Numbered from the stretch's first letter, positions 1-7,167 are shown. The stretch is DNA of 7,556 bases from Syntrophaceae bacterium UBA6078 (GCA_002428735.1 DIXO01000081.1:1-7556); one strand, 5' to 3'. The notes: a model not told the origin generated them from the sequence alone. A program made the numbers and translations.

Positions 1-155
1 TATTTTTTTGGTGGTGGATCAAAGTATGCGCAGCTCGCACGTCGCTTTTTTTCATAAGCGGTGATCATCTCCCGGTATGTCCTGAACAACACGCCGGAAT
101 TGCGGAAGAAATCTTCCTTCTGTCCGGCACTCGGGTTTTCCGGTAACGTTGACAT
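1..155 (-). CDS. Possible divergent hypothetical protein, N-terminal part only
   Basis: On the minus strand an open frame starts at an ATG (155-153) and stays open for 51 codons to the left edge, so the C-terminus is missing. An in-frame TAG lies five codons upstream of the ATG, which makes this the only reasonable ATG. The peptide begins MSTLPENPSAGQKEDFF and continues with a charged, tyrosine- and arginine-rich stretch, then a DPPPKK end. It reads like a soluble protein, but I recognise no family. Against it: there is no good ribosome binding site before the ATG, and the start codon overlaps the -35 box of the rightward promoter at 149-154. It could be a real divergently transcribed gene or a chance open frame. 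Confidence 0.35.
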   Translation of the reverse strand, partial: MSTLPENPSAGQKEDFFRNSGVLFRTYREMITAYEKKRRASCAYFDPPPKK

Positions 156-177
156 ACGGGGAAGGTTCGCCTATCAT
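149..177 (+). promoter_or_regulatory. Sigma-70-type promoter for the M48 protease gene
   Basis: A perfect -35 box TTGACA (149-154) is followed, after exactly 17 nt, by TATCAT (172-177), which matches the -10 consensus at five of six positions. The predicted transcription start near 184 gives a leader of about 75 nt before the ATG at 258. The match is close enough to suggest constitutive housekeeping expression. I see no operator-like palindrome. Confidence 0.65.
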
Positions 178-257
178 AGATACCAGAGCACGTATGGGCG
201 ATTTTTTTGCATCGAGTCTCCGTGATATTCAAACTCTGGAAAGGCACACCGGATGCC

Positions 258-1697
258 ATGAACATAAAAACCCTTCTTCACATATCCGCAAAGGGTCTTG
301 CCATCTGCCTGGCGCTCCTGTGTTTCCACACGTCAACAGGGATGGCGTTCGCCTCTTTCACCATAGAGGATGAAAAAAAATTGGGAAAAGAGTTTTACGA
401 TCAATTGAAGGAGAAGGGAGCGCTCATTCAGGACCCGAAGGTAACCGGTTATGTGGAACAGATCGGGCATCTGCTCCTTTCTCGCATTGAGCAGTCCTAT
501 TTCGACTTTACCTTCTCCGTTATTGACAGCTCCGGGATTAACGCCTTCGCAACCCCCGGGGGTTACGTCTATCTGTACCGGGGGCTCATTGAGCGGGCGG
601 AAGATGAGAGCCAGATTGCCGGTGTGCTGGCCCACGAAATAGCGCACATCAAGGCACGGCACATCGCCCAGATGATTGAAAGTTCACAGAAAATCGGTAT
701 CGCGACACTGGCGGCGGTCATCGCGGGCGCCTTCCTCGGCGGCGACGCGACGGCGGCGGTTCTCGGATTTTCTACGGCAACGGCAACAACCCTCAATCTC
801 AAATACAGCAGAGAGCATGAAGAGGAGGCTGACCGTCTCGGCATGCAGTACCTGACCGCACCGGGGTACGACGGGGAGGGGATGCTGAACTTTCTCCGGA
901 TCATGAGGCAGCATGAGTTTTATTCCAATGCCGTCCCTTCCTATTTTCTGACGCACCCCGGAACAACCGACCGTATACGCTATCTTGACGGGTTGCTGCA
1001 GACGAAATACACGAAACGGGGAACAAAAAGCATCGTCGGAAGGCTGGAACGGATCAAGACGATGCTGGTTATCGACAGACCGAATCCCGATTCCAGTATC
1101 AGATATTTTCAAGACGTGCTGAACAAGGAACCTGATAACCCGGACGCGCTGTACGGTCTGGCGGTCAGCCAGGGCAGGCTTGGCATGACCTCGGAATCAT
1201 TTGCAAATTTTGAGAAAGCGCTGGCCCTTTCCCCCGGCGACGCCGACATCCTCCGCGATCTGGGTATCAGCTATTTCAATCTCGGCAGAATGGACGATGC
1301 GGTTCCGATCCTCCAGAGGGCGTACCGGGCAAACCGGGAAGACCCCGACACCATGTCCTACATGGGAAGGGCTCTTGCCAACACGGGAAACTTCTCCGAC
1401 GCTCTTGAACTCTACAAAAAACTCCTGGAGAAGAATCCCGACGACAGCCAAGTGCATTACAACTTGGCAATGCTCTACGGAAAGACCGGCATGAAAGGAG
1501 AATCGCACTACCACTTCGGCATCTACTTCAAGAAAGAAGGCAAGACCAAAAGCGCCCTCTTCCATTTCAAGGCGGCCCAGCCCCTCTTCCCGGCCGACAC
1601 CGAGATGGCCGGCAAGATCCGGAAAGAGATTGATTCCATGGAAGGAAAAGAGCCTCCGCCCTCCGAGAACAAGAGCTCGAAAAACACATTCTTCTAA
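258..1697 (+). CDS. Secreted M48 family metalloprotease with C-terminal TPR repeats (BepA-like)
   Basis: This is a zinc endopeptidase of 479 aa, predicted to act in the periplasm. Residues 1-32 form a Sec signal peptide: Lys/His-containing start, hydrophobic core, AFA before Ser33 and no lipobox cysteine. The M48 domain follows, with the zinc motif HEIAH at 126-130 (ligands His126 and His130, general base Glu127). A hydrophobic stretch spans about 148-180. EHEEEAD supplies the third ligand, probably Glu188 of the ExxxD motif. His233 in LTHPGTTDR matches the position of the regulatory His switch known in E. coli BepA. Residues about 277-445 form four to five TPR units, for example NPDALYGLAVSQGRLG and DADILRDLGISYFNLG, and the tail is charged. 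The BepA family degrades or helps assemble outer-membrane beta-barrel proteins; that role here is inference. The start at 258 is preferred because it begins the signal peptide and has GGAAAGG 13 nt upstream; a TTG at 207 in the same frame would bury the signal. It has its own promoter and sits 126 bp before pepA. Confidence 0.93.
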   Translation: MNIKTLLHISAKGLAICLALLCFHTSTGMAFASFTIEDEKKLGKEFYDQLKEKGALIQDPKVTGYVEQIGHLLLSRIEQSYFDFTFSVIDSSGINAFATPGGYVYLYRGLIERAEDESQIAGVLAHEIAHIKARHIAQMIESSQKIGIATLAAVIAGAFLGGDATAAVLGFSTATATTLNLKYSREHEEEADRLGMQYLTAPGYDGEGMLNFLRIMRQHEFYSNAVPSYFLTHPGTTDRIRYLDGLLQTKYTKRGTKSIVGRLERIKTMLVIDRPNPDSSIRYFQDVLNKEPDNPDALYGLAVSQGRLGMTSESFANFEKALALSPGDADILRDLGISYFNLGRMDDAVPILQRAYRANREDPDTMSYMGRALANTGNFSDALELYKKLLEKNPDDSQVHYNLAMLYGKTGMKGESHYHFGIYFKKEGKTKSALFHFKAAQPLFPADTEMAGKIRKEIDSMEGKEPPPSENKSSKNTFF

Positions 1698-1757
1698 TGA
1701 AACGCCGTCGCCTCGCATGACCCGTGTTGCGCATTGTCCGCGCCTTCCAGACAAGGA

Positions 1758-1785
1758 TTGACATTTCGCCCCTGTGTGTTATCGT
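1758..1785 (+). promoter_or_regulatory. Extended -10 promoter for the pepA-oppD-oppF operon
   Basis: TTGACA (1758-1763) is followed by a 16-nt spacer and TATCGT (1780-1785). A TGT triplet directly before the -10 box forms an extended -10 element, which compensates for the weaker hexamer. The predicted start near 1792 leaves a short leader of about 32 nt to the pepA ATG. No obvious terminator separates this site from the upstream protease gene, so some read-through is possible. Confidence 0.55.
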
Positions 1786-1823
1786 GCCGGACACATACCC
1801 ATGACTTACCCAAAGGAGCGTTT

Positions 1824-3344
1824 ATGAATATTACGGTAATGAGCGGATCACTCGCTGAATTCGCCGGGGAGATACTGATTGCGGGACATTTCCAGGACAA
1901 TACGGTGCCCGAAGGGACGGCCCGCCTCCTCGACGAACACGGCGGCGGCATGATCAGCGAGCTGATCGACCGGGGCGATTTTACGGGAAAACTGTACAGC
2001 TTTTCTGTTATCTATACCAGAGGAATGATCCCCGGCAGGAGGATACTGATCGCCGGACTCGGCAAGAAGGGCGAGTTCACCATCGAAAAAATGCGGGGGG
2101 TCTTTTCAAAAGCGGCCCAGAAAATACGGGATCTCAACATAACGCAGGCCGTCGCGTCTCTCGACCTCGGCGGGGCGGAATTTTCCATTGGCGACATGGC
2201 GCAGGCCGCCATCGAAGGGGCGCTCCTCGGCCTGTACCGGTTTACCCCCTACAAGACCGACGAAGAAGACAAAAAAGGCGAAATAACCGAATTTATCATC
2301 GTGGAAAATCGCCCGGCACTCCTGGAAGAGATCAGGAACAGCGCGCGAATGGCGGAGATTATTTCACGAGCCGTTTACTGCGCGCGAGACCTCGTCTCCA
2401 CGCCATCCAACGATATGACCCCCTCCATCCTGGCCCAAAGGGCTGCCGCCATCGCCGCCGAGGCGCGCCTCACCTGCGAAGTGATGGATGAAGCGGCTAT
2501 GGAAAAGCAGGGCATGCACGCCCTCCTCGGGGTGGCGCGGGGGAGCGCCGAAGAGGCCCGGCTTATTATTCTGGAATACAGGGGCGGGGGGAAAGATGAC
2601 CGCCCTGTGGTACTGGTCGGCAAGGGGATCACCTTTGACAGCGGGGGGATTTCCATCAAACCCGCCGACAGGATGGATGAAATGAAATCGGACATGGCCG
2701 GGGGCGCCGCCGTCATTTGCGCGATCAAGGCCGCTGCCGACCTGAAGATCCCCCTGAACGTGACAGCCATCGTCCCCGCGACGGAAAATCTCCCCGGCGG
2801 AAGAGCGTACAAGCCGGGGGATGTGTTGAAAACCATGTCCGGTCAGACGGTGGAGGTCAAAAACACCGACGCCGAAGGGCGCCTCATCCTGGCGGATGCC
2901 CTCACCTTCGCGCAGAGATACAATCCGGCCGCCATAATCGATATCGCCACGCTTACCGGTGCCTGCGTCGTCGCACTGGGAGATTACATCGCCGGCCTTA
3001 TGGGAACGGACGAAGACCTCAAAAAGGCCATATCTGCCGCCTCGGATGCCACGGGCGAAACAGTGTGGGAACTTCCTCTGTGGCACGAGTACGAGGAGTT
3101 GCTCAAGAGCGACGTGGCGGACATGAAAAACGTGGGAACGCGGGCGGGGGGAACCATAACGGCGGGGCTGTTTCTCAAAAAATTTGCGGGCGACTCTCCG
3201 TGGGCGCACCTCGACATCGCGGGGCCCGCTCTTCTGTCAAAGGACAAGCCGTACATCCCCAAAGGCGCGTCCGGCGTCGGCGTGCGCCTTCTCACGCAAT
3301 TCCTCATGGATCGGAGCCGCGCATCCCATGTCTCCCATCCTTGA
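1824..3344 (+). CDS. pepA: Leucyl aminopeptidase (M17 family, cytosolic)
   Basis: This enzyme of 506 aa, close to the usual 500 or so of the family, removes N-terminal amino acids from peptides in the cytosol using two divalent metals. The N-terminal half (about 1-165) is the variable M17 macro-like domain, and the catalytic domain follows. VGKGITFDSGG gives Lys267 and Asp272, IKP gives catalytic Lys279, and KSDMAGG gives Asp290. The family signature NTDAEGRL (347-354) gives Asp349, Glu351 and catalytic Arg353. All seven residues keep the same order and spacing as the known E. coli PepA site, so the enzyme should be active. M17 enzymes normally form hexamers. The ATG at 1824 follows AAAGGAG (1812-1818) at 5 nt. 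It is the first gene of an apparent operon and its last 17 bp overlap the next gene, suggesting translational coupling to a peptide importer. Some PepA proteins also bind DNA in plasmid resolution or carAB control; nothing here tests that. Confidence 0.96.
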   Translation: MNITVMSGSLAEFAGEILIAGHFQDNTVPEGTARLLDEHGGGMISELIDRGDFTGKLYSFSVIYTRGMIPGRRILIAGLGKKGEFTIEKMRGVFSKAAQKIRDLNITQAVASLDLGGAEFSIGDMAQAAIEGALLGLYRFTPYKTDEEDKKGEITEFIIVENRPALLEEIRNSARMAEIISRAVYCARDLVSTPSNDMTPSILAQRAAAIAAEARLTCEVMDEAAMEKQGMHALLGVARGSAEEARLIILEYRGGGKDDRPVVLVGKGITFDSGGISIKPADRMDEMKSDMAGGAAVICAIKAAADLKIPLNVTAIVPATENLPGGRAYKPGDVLKTMSGQTVEVKNTDAEGRLILADALTFAQRYNPAAIIDIATLTGACVVALGDYIAGLMGTDEDLKKAISAASDATGETVWELPLWHEYEELLKSDVADMKNVGTRAGGTITAGLFLKKFAGDSPWAHLDIAGPALLSKDKPYIPKGASGVGVRLLTQFLMDRSRASHVSHP

Positions 3345-4296
3345 CGTACAGGGTCTGAAGACGCATTTCGCGACACGGAACGGCACGGTCAAGGCGGTGG
3401 ACGGGGTGGATATCTCCGTGGACCGGGGTGACACCCTGGGGATCGTCGGCGAATCGGGGTGCGGAAAGACCGTCCTCGCCCTGTCCATCATGCGGCTCAT
3501 ACCCACTCCCCCCGGCCGCATTGTGGGGGGGAAAATCCTGTTCAAAGGCGTTGATCTTCTGACCCTCAGCGAACAGGAGATGCGCGGGCTCCGGGGAAGC
3601 GACATCTCCATGATATTTCAGGAGCCGATGAATTCCCTCAACCCCGTCCTCAAGGTGGGGGATCAGATAACCGAAGTGGTCAGGCTCCACGAGGGGCTAT
3701 CGGAGGCGCAGGCGCGGGACCGGGCCCTTGATATGCTCCGTCTCGTCGGCCTGTCACCCACATCCGCTACCCTCAGGAGTTATCCCCATCAGATGAGCGG
3801 CGGGATGCGCCAGCGGATCATGATAGCCATGGCCCTCGTCTGCAACCCCGAACTGATGCTCGCCGACGAACCCACGACGGCCCTCGACGTGACCATCCAA
3901 GCACAGATTATCGACCTGATCAACAAGCTGAAAGACGAGGTGGGAACGTCGGTCATACTGATCACCCACGACCTGGGGGTTGTGGCGCAGACGGCGCGGA
4001 ACGTGGCGGTCATGTACACGGGAAAAGTGGTGGAGCACTCCGGTGTTCTCGATCTTTTTGCCGCGCCCCTCCATCCGTACACCAGAGGGCTCATGGAATC
4101 GACGCCAAAGCGAGCCGCGAAAAAAGACGGGTACCTCGCCGCCATACCGGGGAGCGTACCGAACCTGTACGAACTCCCGTCCGGGTGCAGCTTCAGGAAC
4201 CGCTGCCCGGACGTCATGGACATATGCGCCCAAGAAGAACCGCGACTGGTTGAACACGCTCCCGGGCACCAGGTACGCTGCTGGAAATACGAATGA
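3328..4296 (+). CDS. oppD: Oligopeptide/dipeptide ABC importer ATP-binding protein, OppD/DppD type
   Basis: This 322-aa ATPase would energise peptide (or related) uptake as one half of a heterodimeric nucleotide-binding pair with the next gene product. Visible motifs are Walker A GESGCGKT (41-48), Q-loop Gln98 in IFQEP, signature MSGGM (156-160, a usual OppD/DppD variant of LSGGQ), Walker B LMLADE (176-181), D-loop ALD and the H-loop His214 in THDLG. After LHPYTRGLMESTP comes the oligopeptide-transporter C-terminal domain with Cys287, Cys293, Cys300 and Cys318. The ATG at 3328 is chosen because MSPILDVQGL starts the normal fold; upstream in-frame sequence lies inside pepA. CGGAG (3312-3316) sits 11 nt before it. 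The start overlaps the end of pepA by 17 bp. Opp, Dpp and App ATPases cannot be told apart from sequence alone, so the symbol marks the subunit type and not the substrate. Confidence 0.92.
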   Translation: MSPILDVQGLKTHFATRNGTVKAVDGVDISVDRGDTLGIVGESGCGKTVLALSIMRLIPTPPGRIVGGKILFKGVDLLTLSEQEMRGLRGSDISMIFQEPMNSLNPVLKVGDQITEVVRLHEGLSEAQARDRALDMLRLVGLSPTSATLRSYPHQMSGGMRQRIMIAMALVCNPELMLADEPTTALDVTIQAQIIDLINKLKDEVGTSVILITHDLGVVAQTARNVAVMYTGKVVEHSGVLDLFAAPLHPYTRGLMESTPKRAAKKDGYLAAIPGSVPNLYELPSGCSFRNRCPDVMDICAQEEPRLVEHAPGHQVRCWKYE

Positions 4297-4315
4297 AACC
4301 CAGGAAACGTCAACC

Positions 4316-5320
4316 ATGAATCACGTCTTGCTGGAGATCGAAGGATTGAAAAAATACTTTCCCGTCCGGGGGAATATCTTCTCGGGCAGGAAAAAGACGG
4401 CGCGGGCCGTGGACGGGGTTGATCTGAAAGTCTTCAGGGGAGAAACGCTGGGGCTGGTGGGAGAATCGGGGTGCGGGAAGACCACCCTCGGCCGTCTTGT
4501 CACCCGCCTTGAAGAGCCGACCGGCGGAAAGATCACCTTCAACGGGGATGATATCCTCTCCTATTCCCGCAGGGAGCTGAAGATCTTCCGCAGAAAGATA
4601 CAGCTCATTTTTCAGGACCCCTACTCATCTCTGAATCCGAGGATGAGCGCCGGGGCCATTGTGGAAGAGCCCCTCATCATACACAACCTCCCGCGGAGGG
4701 GAAACAACGGGGACCGGGTTGCCGAATTGATGGAAGTGGTCGGGCTCAGCACAGAGCAGATGGGACGCTATCCCCACGAGTTCAGCGGCGGGCAGCGGCA
4801 GCGCATCGGCATAGCGCGGGCCCTCGCCCTCAATCCCGATCTTATTATCGCGGATGAACCCGTCTCGGCTCTGGATGTCTCCATCCAAGCGCAGATACTC
4901 AATCTCCTGAAAGACCTGCAGAAGGATTTCAACCTTACCTATCTGTTTATCAGCCACGATCTCAGCGTCGTCGAGCATATCAGCGATCGGATCGCGGTCA
5001 TGTACCTAGGAAAGATCGTGGAACTGGCAGACCGGGAGTCCCTGTACGGCGCACCCCTGCACCCCTATACGCAGGCGCTCCTCTCCGCCGTCCCCGTCCC
5101 CGATCCCACATACAAAAAAGAACGGATTCTTCTGGGAGGGGGCATACCCAGTCCCACAGACCCTCCTTCCGGGTGTTCCTTCCATCCCCGGTGCCGATAC
5201 CGCATGGATATCTGCGAGACAGTGTCCCCCTCGCTCGACGACCGGGGCGAAGGGCATTATGTCGCGTGCCACTTGAAAACCGAATTTTGGTCTGGCATCC
5301 GCGAAAAAAACCTGAAATAA
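4316..5320 (+). CDS. oppF: Oligopeptide/dipeptide ABC importer ATP-binding protein, OppF/DppF type
   Basis: This is the second ATPase of the importer pair, 334 aa. The N-terminus LKKYFPVRGNIFSGRKK with a basic insert before AVDGVD is typical of OppF/DppF. Motifs are Walker A GESGCGKT (49-56), Q-loop Gln100 in IFQDPYSSLNP, signature FSGGQ (156-160), Walker B LIIADE (176-181) and H-loop His214 in SHDLSVVEH. The C-terminal domain starts at LHPYTQALL and carries Cys287, Cys293, Cys300 and Cys318, at the same residue numbers as the OppD-type partner. The ATG at 4316 has AGGAAA (4302-4307) 8 nt upstream and lies 19 bp after the previous stop. The operon appears to end here, because tRNA genes follow and no permease or binding-protein gene is seen. 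The membrane partners are therefore unknown, and nickel, sugar or other substrates used by this family cannot be excluded. Confidence 0.92.
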   Translation: MNHVLLEIEGLKKYFPVRGNIFSGRKKTARAVDGVDLKVFRGETLGLVGESGCGKTTLGRLVTRLEEPTGGKITFNGDDILSYSRRELKIFRRKIQLIFQDPYSSLNPRMSAGAIVEEPLIIHNLPRRGNNGDRVAELMEVVGLSTEQMGRYPHEFSGGQRQRIGIARALALNPDLIIADEPVSALDVSIQAQILNLLKDLQKDFNLTYLFISHDLSVVEHISDRIAVMYLGKIVELADRESLYGAPLHPYTQALLSAVPVPDPTYKKERILLGGGIPSPTDPPSGCSFHPRCRYRMDICETVSPSLDDRGEGHYVACHLKTEFWSGIREKNLK

Positions 5321-5427
5321 TCCTTGACGAACGAGGCTTAAAAGAATAGAGAGGAAAGTCAATTTTTCTTGAGGCGGATCGTCGGCTTTTCTCGTACTGC
5401 CACGGCGGTTACCCCGAAGAGGAAAAG

Positions 5428-5504
5428 GCGCCCGTAGCTCAGCTGGATAGAGTCGCAGACTTCGAATCTGTTGGTCGAAGGTTCGAATCCTTCCGGGCGC
5501 GCCA
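5428..5504 (+). tRNA. tRNA-Arg (anticodon UCG)
   Basis: This 77-nt gene folds into a full cloverleaf. The acceptor stem GCGCCCG pairs perfectly with CGGGCGC (5494-5500). The D stem is GCTC/GAGT, closing with a G-U wobble. The anticodon stem is GCAGA/TCTGT around the loop CTTCGAA, giving anticodon TCG, which reads CGA and related Arg codons. The T stem GAAGG/CCTTC holds the loop TTCGAAT. The discriminator is G, and CCA (5502-5504) is encoded. Position 26 is C where a purine is usual, a minor oddity. In the 107 bp after oppF I see only a weak promoter-like pair (TTGAGG at 5369-5374 with CGTACT at 5393-5398), so its transcription start is uncertain. Confidence 0.95.
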
Positions 5505-5528
5505 TACATTCGACCGGACACAATTCAC

Positions 5529-5605
5529 GGGCCCTTAGCTCAGCTGGTAGCAGCAACTGACTCTTAATCAGTAGGTCGTCGGTTCGAACCCGACAGGGCC
5601 CACCA
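5529..5605 (+). tRNA. tRNA-Lys (anticodon CUU) with an irregular D arm
   Basis: The acceptor stem GGGCCCT pairs perfectly with AGGGCCC (5595-5601). The anticodon stem ACTGA/TCAGT encloses CTCTTAA, giving anticodon CTT for the Lys codon AAG. The T stem GTCGG/CCGAC holds TTCGAAC. The discriminator is A, with encoded CCA (5603-5605). The D arm is unusual: the usual bacterial GGTAGAGCA is replaced by GGTAGCAGCA, one nucleotide longer. The stem GCTC then faces CAGC with a C-C mismatch at the loop end, and the residue normally A21 is displaced. It lies 24 bp after tRNA-Arg and shares its terminator, so the two are probably co-transcribed. Confidence 0.9.
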
Positions 5606-5615
5606 GACAACCGAG

Positions 5616-5644
5616 GGGTCACGAGAAATCGTGACCCTTTTTTT
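5616..5644 (+). terminator. Intrinsic terminator after the tRNA pair
   Basis: A perfect 9-bp stem, GGGTCACGA (5616-5624) with TCGTGACCC (5629-5637), encloses the tetraloop GAAA and is followed by seven T residues (5638-5644). It begins 10 nt after the tRNA-Lys CCA, so it most likely ends the tRNA-Arg/tRNA-Lys transcript and possibly read-through from oppF. Confidence 0.93.
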
Positions 5645-5864
5645 GTTTCCTGTTTCTTCGCACAACCGACCACCCGCACAGTTCACGCGATCGTAACGCG
5701 ACCGGGCCGTCCCCGGTGGGCGCAGGTACCGATCACCTATCCGCTTGACTTCGGGGTCGATAAACAGAGAGAATACAGCCGTTGTGAGGTATCTTGCCCG
5801 GGTGAGGACATGATGCTTCTTACCTGTTTATCTCAGCTTTTCAGTCTGACGTGGAGGGAATCGT

Positions 5865-6119
5865 ATGGCGGAGAAGAAAAAGGGGTTCCACTGGAGGGGA
5901 TGGACCACGTTCGTGGTCACGCTATCCTTCGTCATAGACACTGTTTCAGGTATTATTCTCTACATCGCCCCTCCGGGAAGAGTCGCCAATTGGACCAACT
6001 GGAAGATATGGGGGCTCACGAAAGATCAATGGGCGGCGGTGCACACCATATTCGGATTTGTCCTTCTCATCATCGTGGCCCTTCACCTCTATTACAACTG
6101 GAAGATATTGCTCCGGTGA
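5865..6119 (+). CDS. Small two-helix membrane protein, DUF4405-like
   Basis: This 84-aa protein has a basic N-terminus (MAEKKKGFHWRGW) and two predicted transmembrane helices at about 13-35 and 59-82. A short loop with PPGRVANWTNWKIWGLTKDQW joins them. His60 (AAVHTIFG) and His74 (ALHLYYNW) lie one on each side of helix 2. This pattern resembles the DUF4405 family, whose histidines recall cytochrome-b-type haem ligands; haem binding here is inference. From memory, many family members are longer, continuing past the NWK motif, so this could be a natural minimal form or a protein that has lost its C-terminal part. The ATG at 5865 has a good site, GGAGGGA (5853-5859), 5 nt upstream. The gene stands alone after the tRNA terminator. 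I see no convincing promoter in the 220 bp before it (TTGACT at 5745-5750 lacks a well-spaced -10). It stops 14 nt before the apparent IS630 boundary. Confidence 0.75.
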   Translation: MAEKKKGFHWRGWTTFVVTLSFVIDTVSGIILYIAPPGRVANWTNWKIWGLTKDQWAAVHTIFGFVLLIIVALHLYYNWKILLR

Positions 6120-6132
6120 TTGAATAGATCCA

Positions 6133-7167
6133 TTATGCTGCATATGTGACCGCGGGATGCTTGAAGTATTTTTTCACATGTTGCGGTCGCTTCTGTAGGG
6201 TCTTCATAAAAGAACGTGTCTTGCTGATGATGTCTGTTTCGTTCTTTGCCGGGATGCCTGAACGAATCTTGTTTTTGAGGTTACCATTGAGGTACTCATC
6301 CGGATTGAGTTCCGGAGAATACGAGGGAAGGTAGAACACCTCTATCTTCTCCTTGTTTGCTTCAAACCACTCTTTGACCTTTTTGCCGTGATGTACGCGA
6401 AGGTTGTCCAAGATCAAAAAGACCTTACGTGGAGCATCCTTTATCAGCCTGGACATGAACTTGATGAGCATCTGCGAAGCCATCGTCTCGCTGTACAGCA
6501 TGAATCGCACCTTTCCCTGATTGGTGATGGACGAGATCATGTTGATTCTGCTCCTTTTAGCAGTGATGATGACGACCGGTGTCTTTCCCCTGGGAGAAAA
6601 ACCCTTTGCCGTGTAATCACCGCTTTGAACACCAGTTTCATCGCCCCAGTGAATCTCGGCTTCTTCTTTCCTTGCTTGAGCTGCAATCACTGGGTACGTG
6701 GTGTCAAGCCACTGCTGTACATGGAGAGGGTTCTGCTCGTAGGCCCGCTTGATCGGCTTCTGGGGGGTAAAACCCCAGCGCTTGAGATAGTCAGTGATGG
6801 TCCGAAGCGGCAAATCGATCCCACATCGCTGCTTGATCGCCAGCCGGACAGCATCACGTGTCCAAAGAGCAAATGGTAGCTTGAGTTGGTCTGGTGTCTT
6901 GTCTACCAAAAGCTTCTTTACCTCGAGTTCCTGCTCATTTGTTAGTTTGCGACCACCACCGTGGCGACGACCCCTTTGCCCGAGCTTGATAGCGGAGTTG
7001 CCTTCCCGTAAGTATTTTTGCCAAATCTTGCTGGTATGGCGTTCTGTGGCGCCGACAATCTTGGCGACTTCTTGATTGGGCCTTCCTTGCTTGCGTAGCC
7101 GAACTATTTGTTTGCGCAGAGCATACTGTACGTCTTGACTGAGTTTTCGTGCATCTGTCTTTTCCAT
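6133..7167 (-). CDS. IS630 family transposase (DDE type)
   Basis: This 344-aa protein has no frameshift and so may be active in cut-and-paste movement at TA sites. Residues about 10-60 form a helix-turn-helix (QIVRLRKQGRPNQEVAKIVG, TERHTSKIWQKYL). Residues about 75-150 form the second, winged-helix type DNA-binding region. The catalytic core shows Asp176 in HWGDETGV, Asp254 in LILDNLRVHH and Glu291 in YSPELNPDE. Asp254 and Glu291 are 37 residues apart, as in the IS630/Tc1 group. The ATG at 7167 is preferred; an in-frame extension to 7233 would run through the group II intron end and lacks family character. No clear Shine-Dalgarno site precedes the ATG. It is transcribed towards the DUF4405-like gene, and the intron 3' end lies 24 nt upstream of its start. 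Confidence 0.92.
   Translation of the reverse strand: MEKTDARKLSQDVQYALRKQIVRLRKQGRPNQEVAKIVGATERHTSKIWQKYLREGNSAIKLGQRGRRHGGGRKLTNEQELEVKKLLVDKTPDQLKLPFALWTRDAVRLAIKQRCGIDLPLRTITDYLKRWGFTPQKPIKRAYEQNPLHVQQWLDTTYPVIAAQARKEEAEIHWGDETGVQSGDYTAKGFSPRGKTPVVIITAKRSRINMISSITNQGKVRFMLYSETMASQMLIKFMSRLIKDAPRKVFLILDNLRVHHGKKVKEWFEANKEKIEVFYLPSYSPELNPDEYLNGNLKNKIRSGIPAKNETDIISKTRSFMKTLQKRPQHVKKYFKHPAVTYAA

Noticed and set aside
2364..3209. A 281-codon open frame on the minus strand
   Set aside because: It is antisense to the catalytic domain of pepA, which has intact family motifs. The peptide has no recognisable domain and reflects GC-rich third positions.
5324..5366. Possible terminator after oppF, TTGAC with GTCAA followed by five T
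   Set aside because: Only 5 bp with a 29-nt loop, AT-rich and not convincing as an intrinsic terminator.
5428..5605. tRNA genes as an integration site for an island
   Set aside because: No integrase gene or direct repeat of a tRNA 3' end is seen downstream. The mobile DNA here is an IS and an intron, which use other targets.
5006..5679. Two minus-strand frames containing GRIRTFDQQIRSLRLYP and RPEGFEPSTNRFEVCDS type peptides
   Set aside because: These are the well-known false proteins produced by reading tRNA genes on the wrong strand. They coincide with tRNA-Arg and tRNA-Lys.
5745..5776. Promoter-like TTGACT with GAATAC before the DUF4405-like gene
   Set aside because: The spacing is about 20 nt and the -10 match is poor, so I do not call a promoter.
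5810..6127. A 105-codon plus-strand frame overlapping the DUF4405-like gene
   Set aside because: It is in a different frame, lacks a ribosome binding site at its start and has a histidine-rich, non-hydrophobic composition. The overlapping frame has a good site and clear membrane helices.
6388..6879. A 163-codon plus-strand frame
   Set aside because: It is antisense to the transposase, whose helix-turn-helix and DDE residues are intact.
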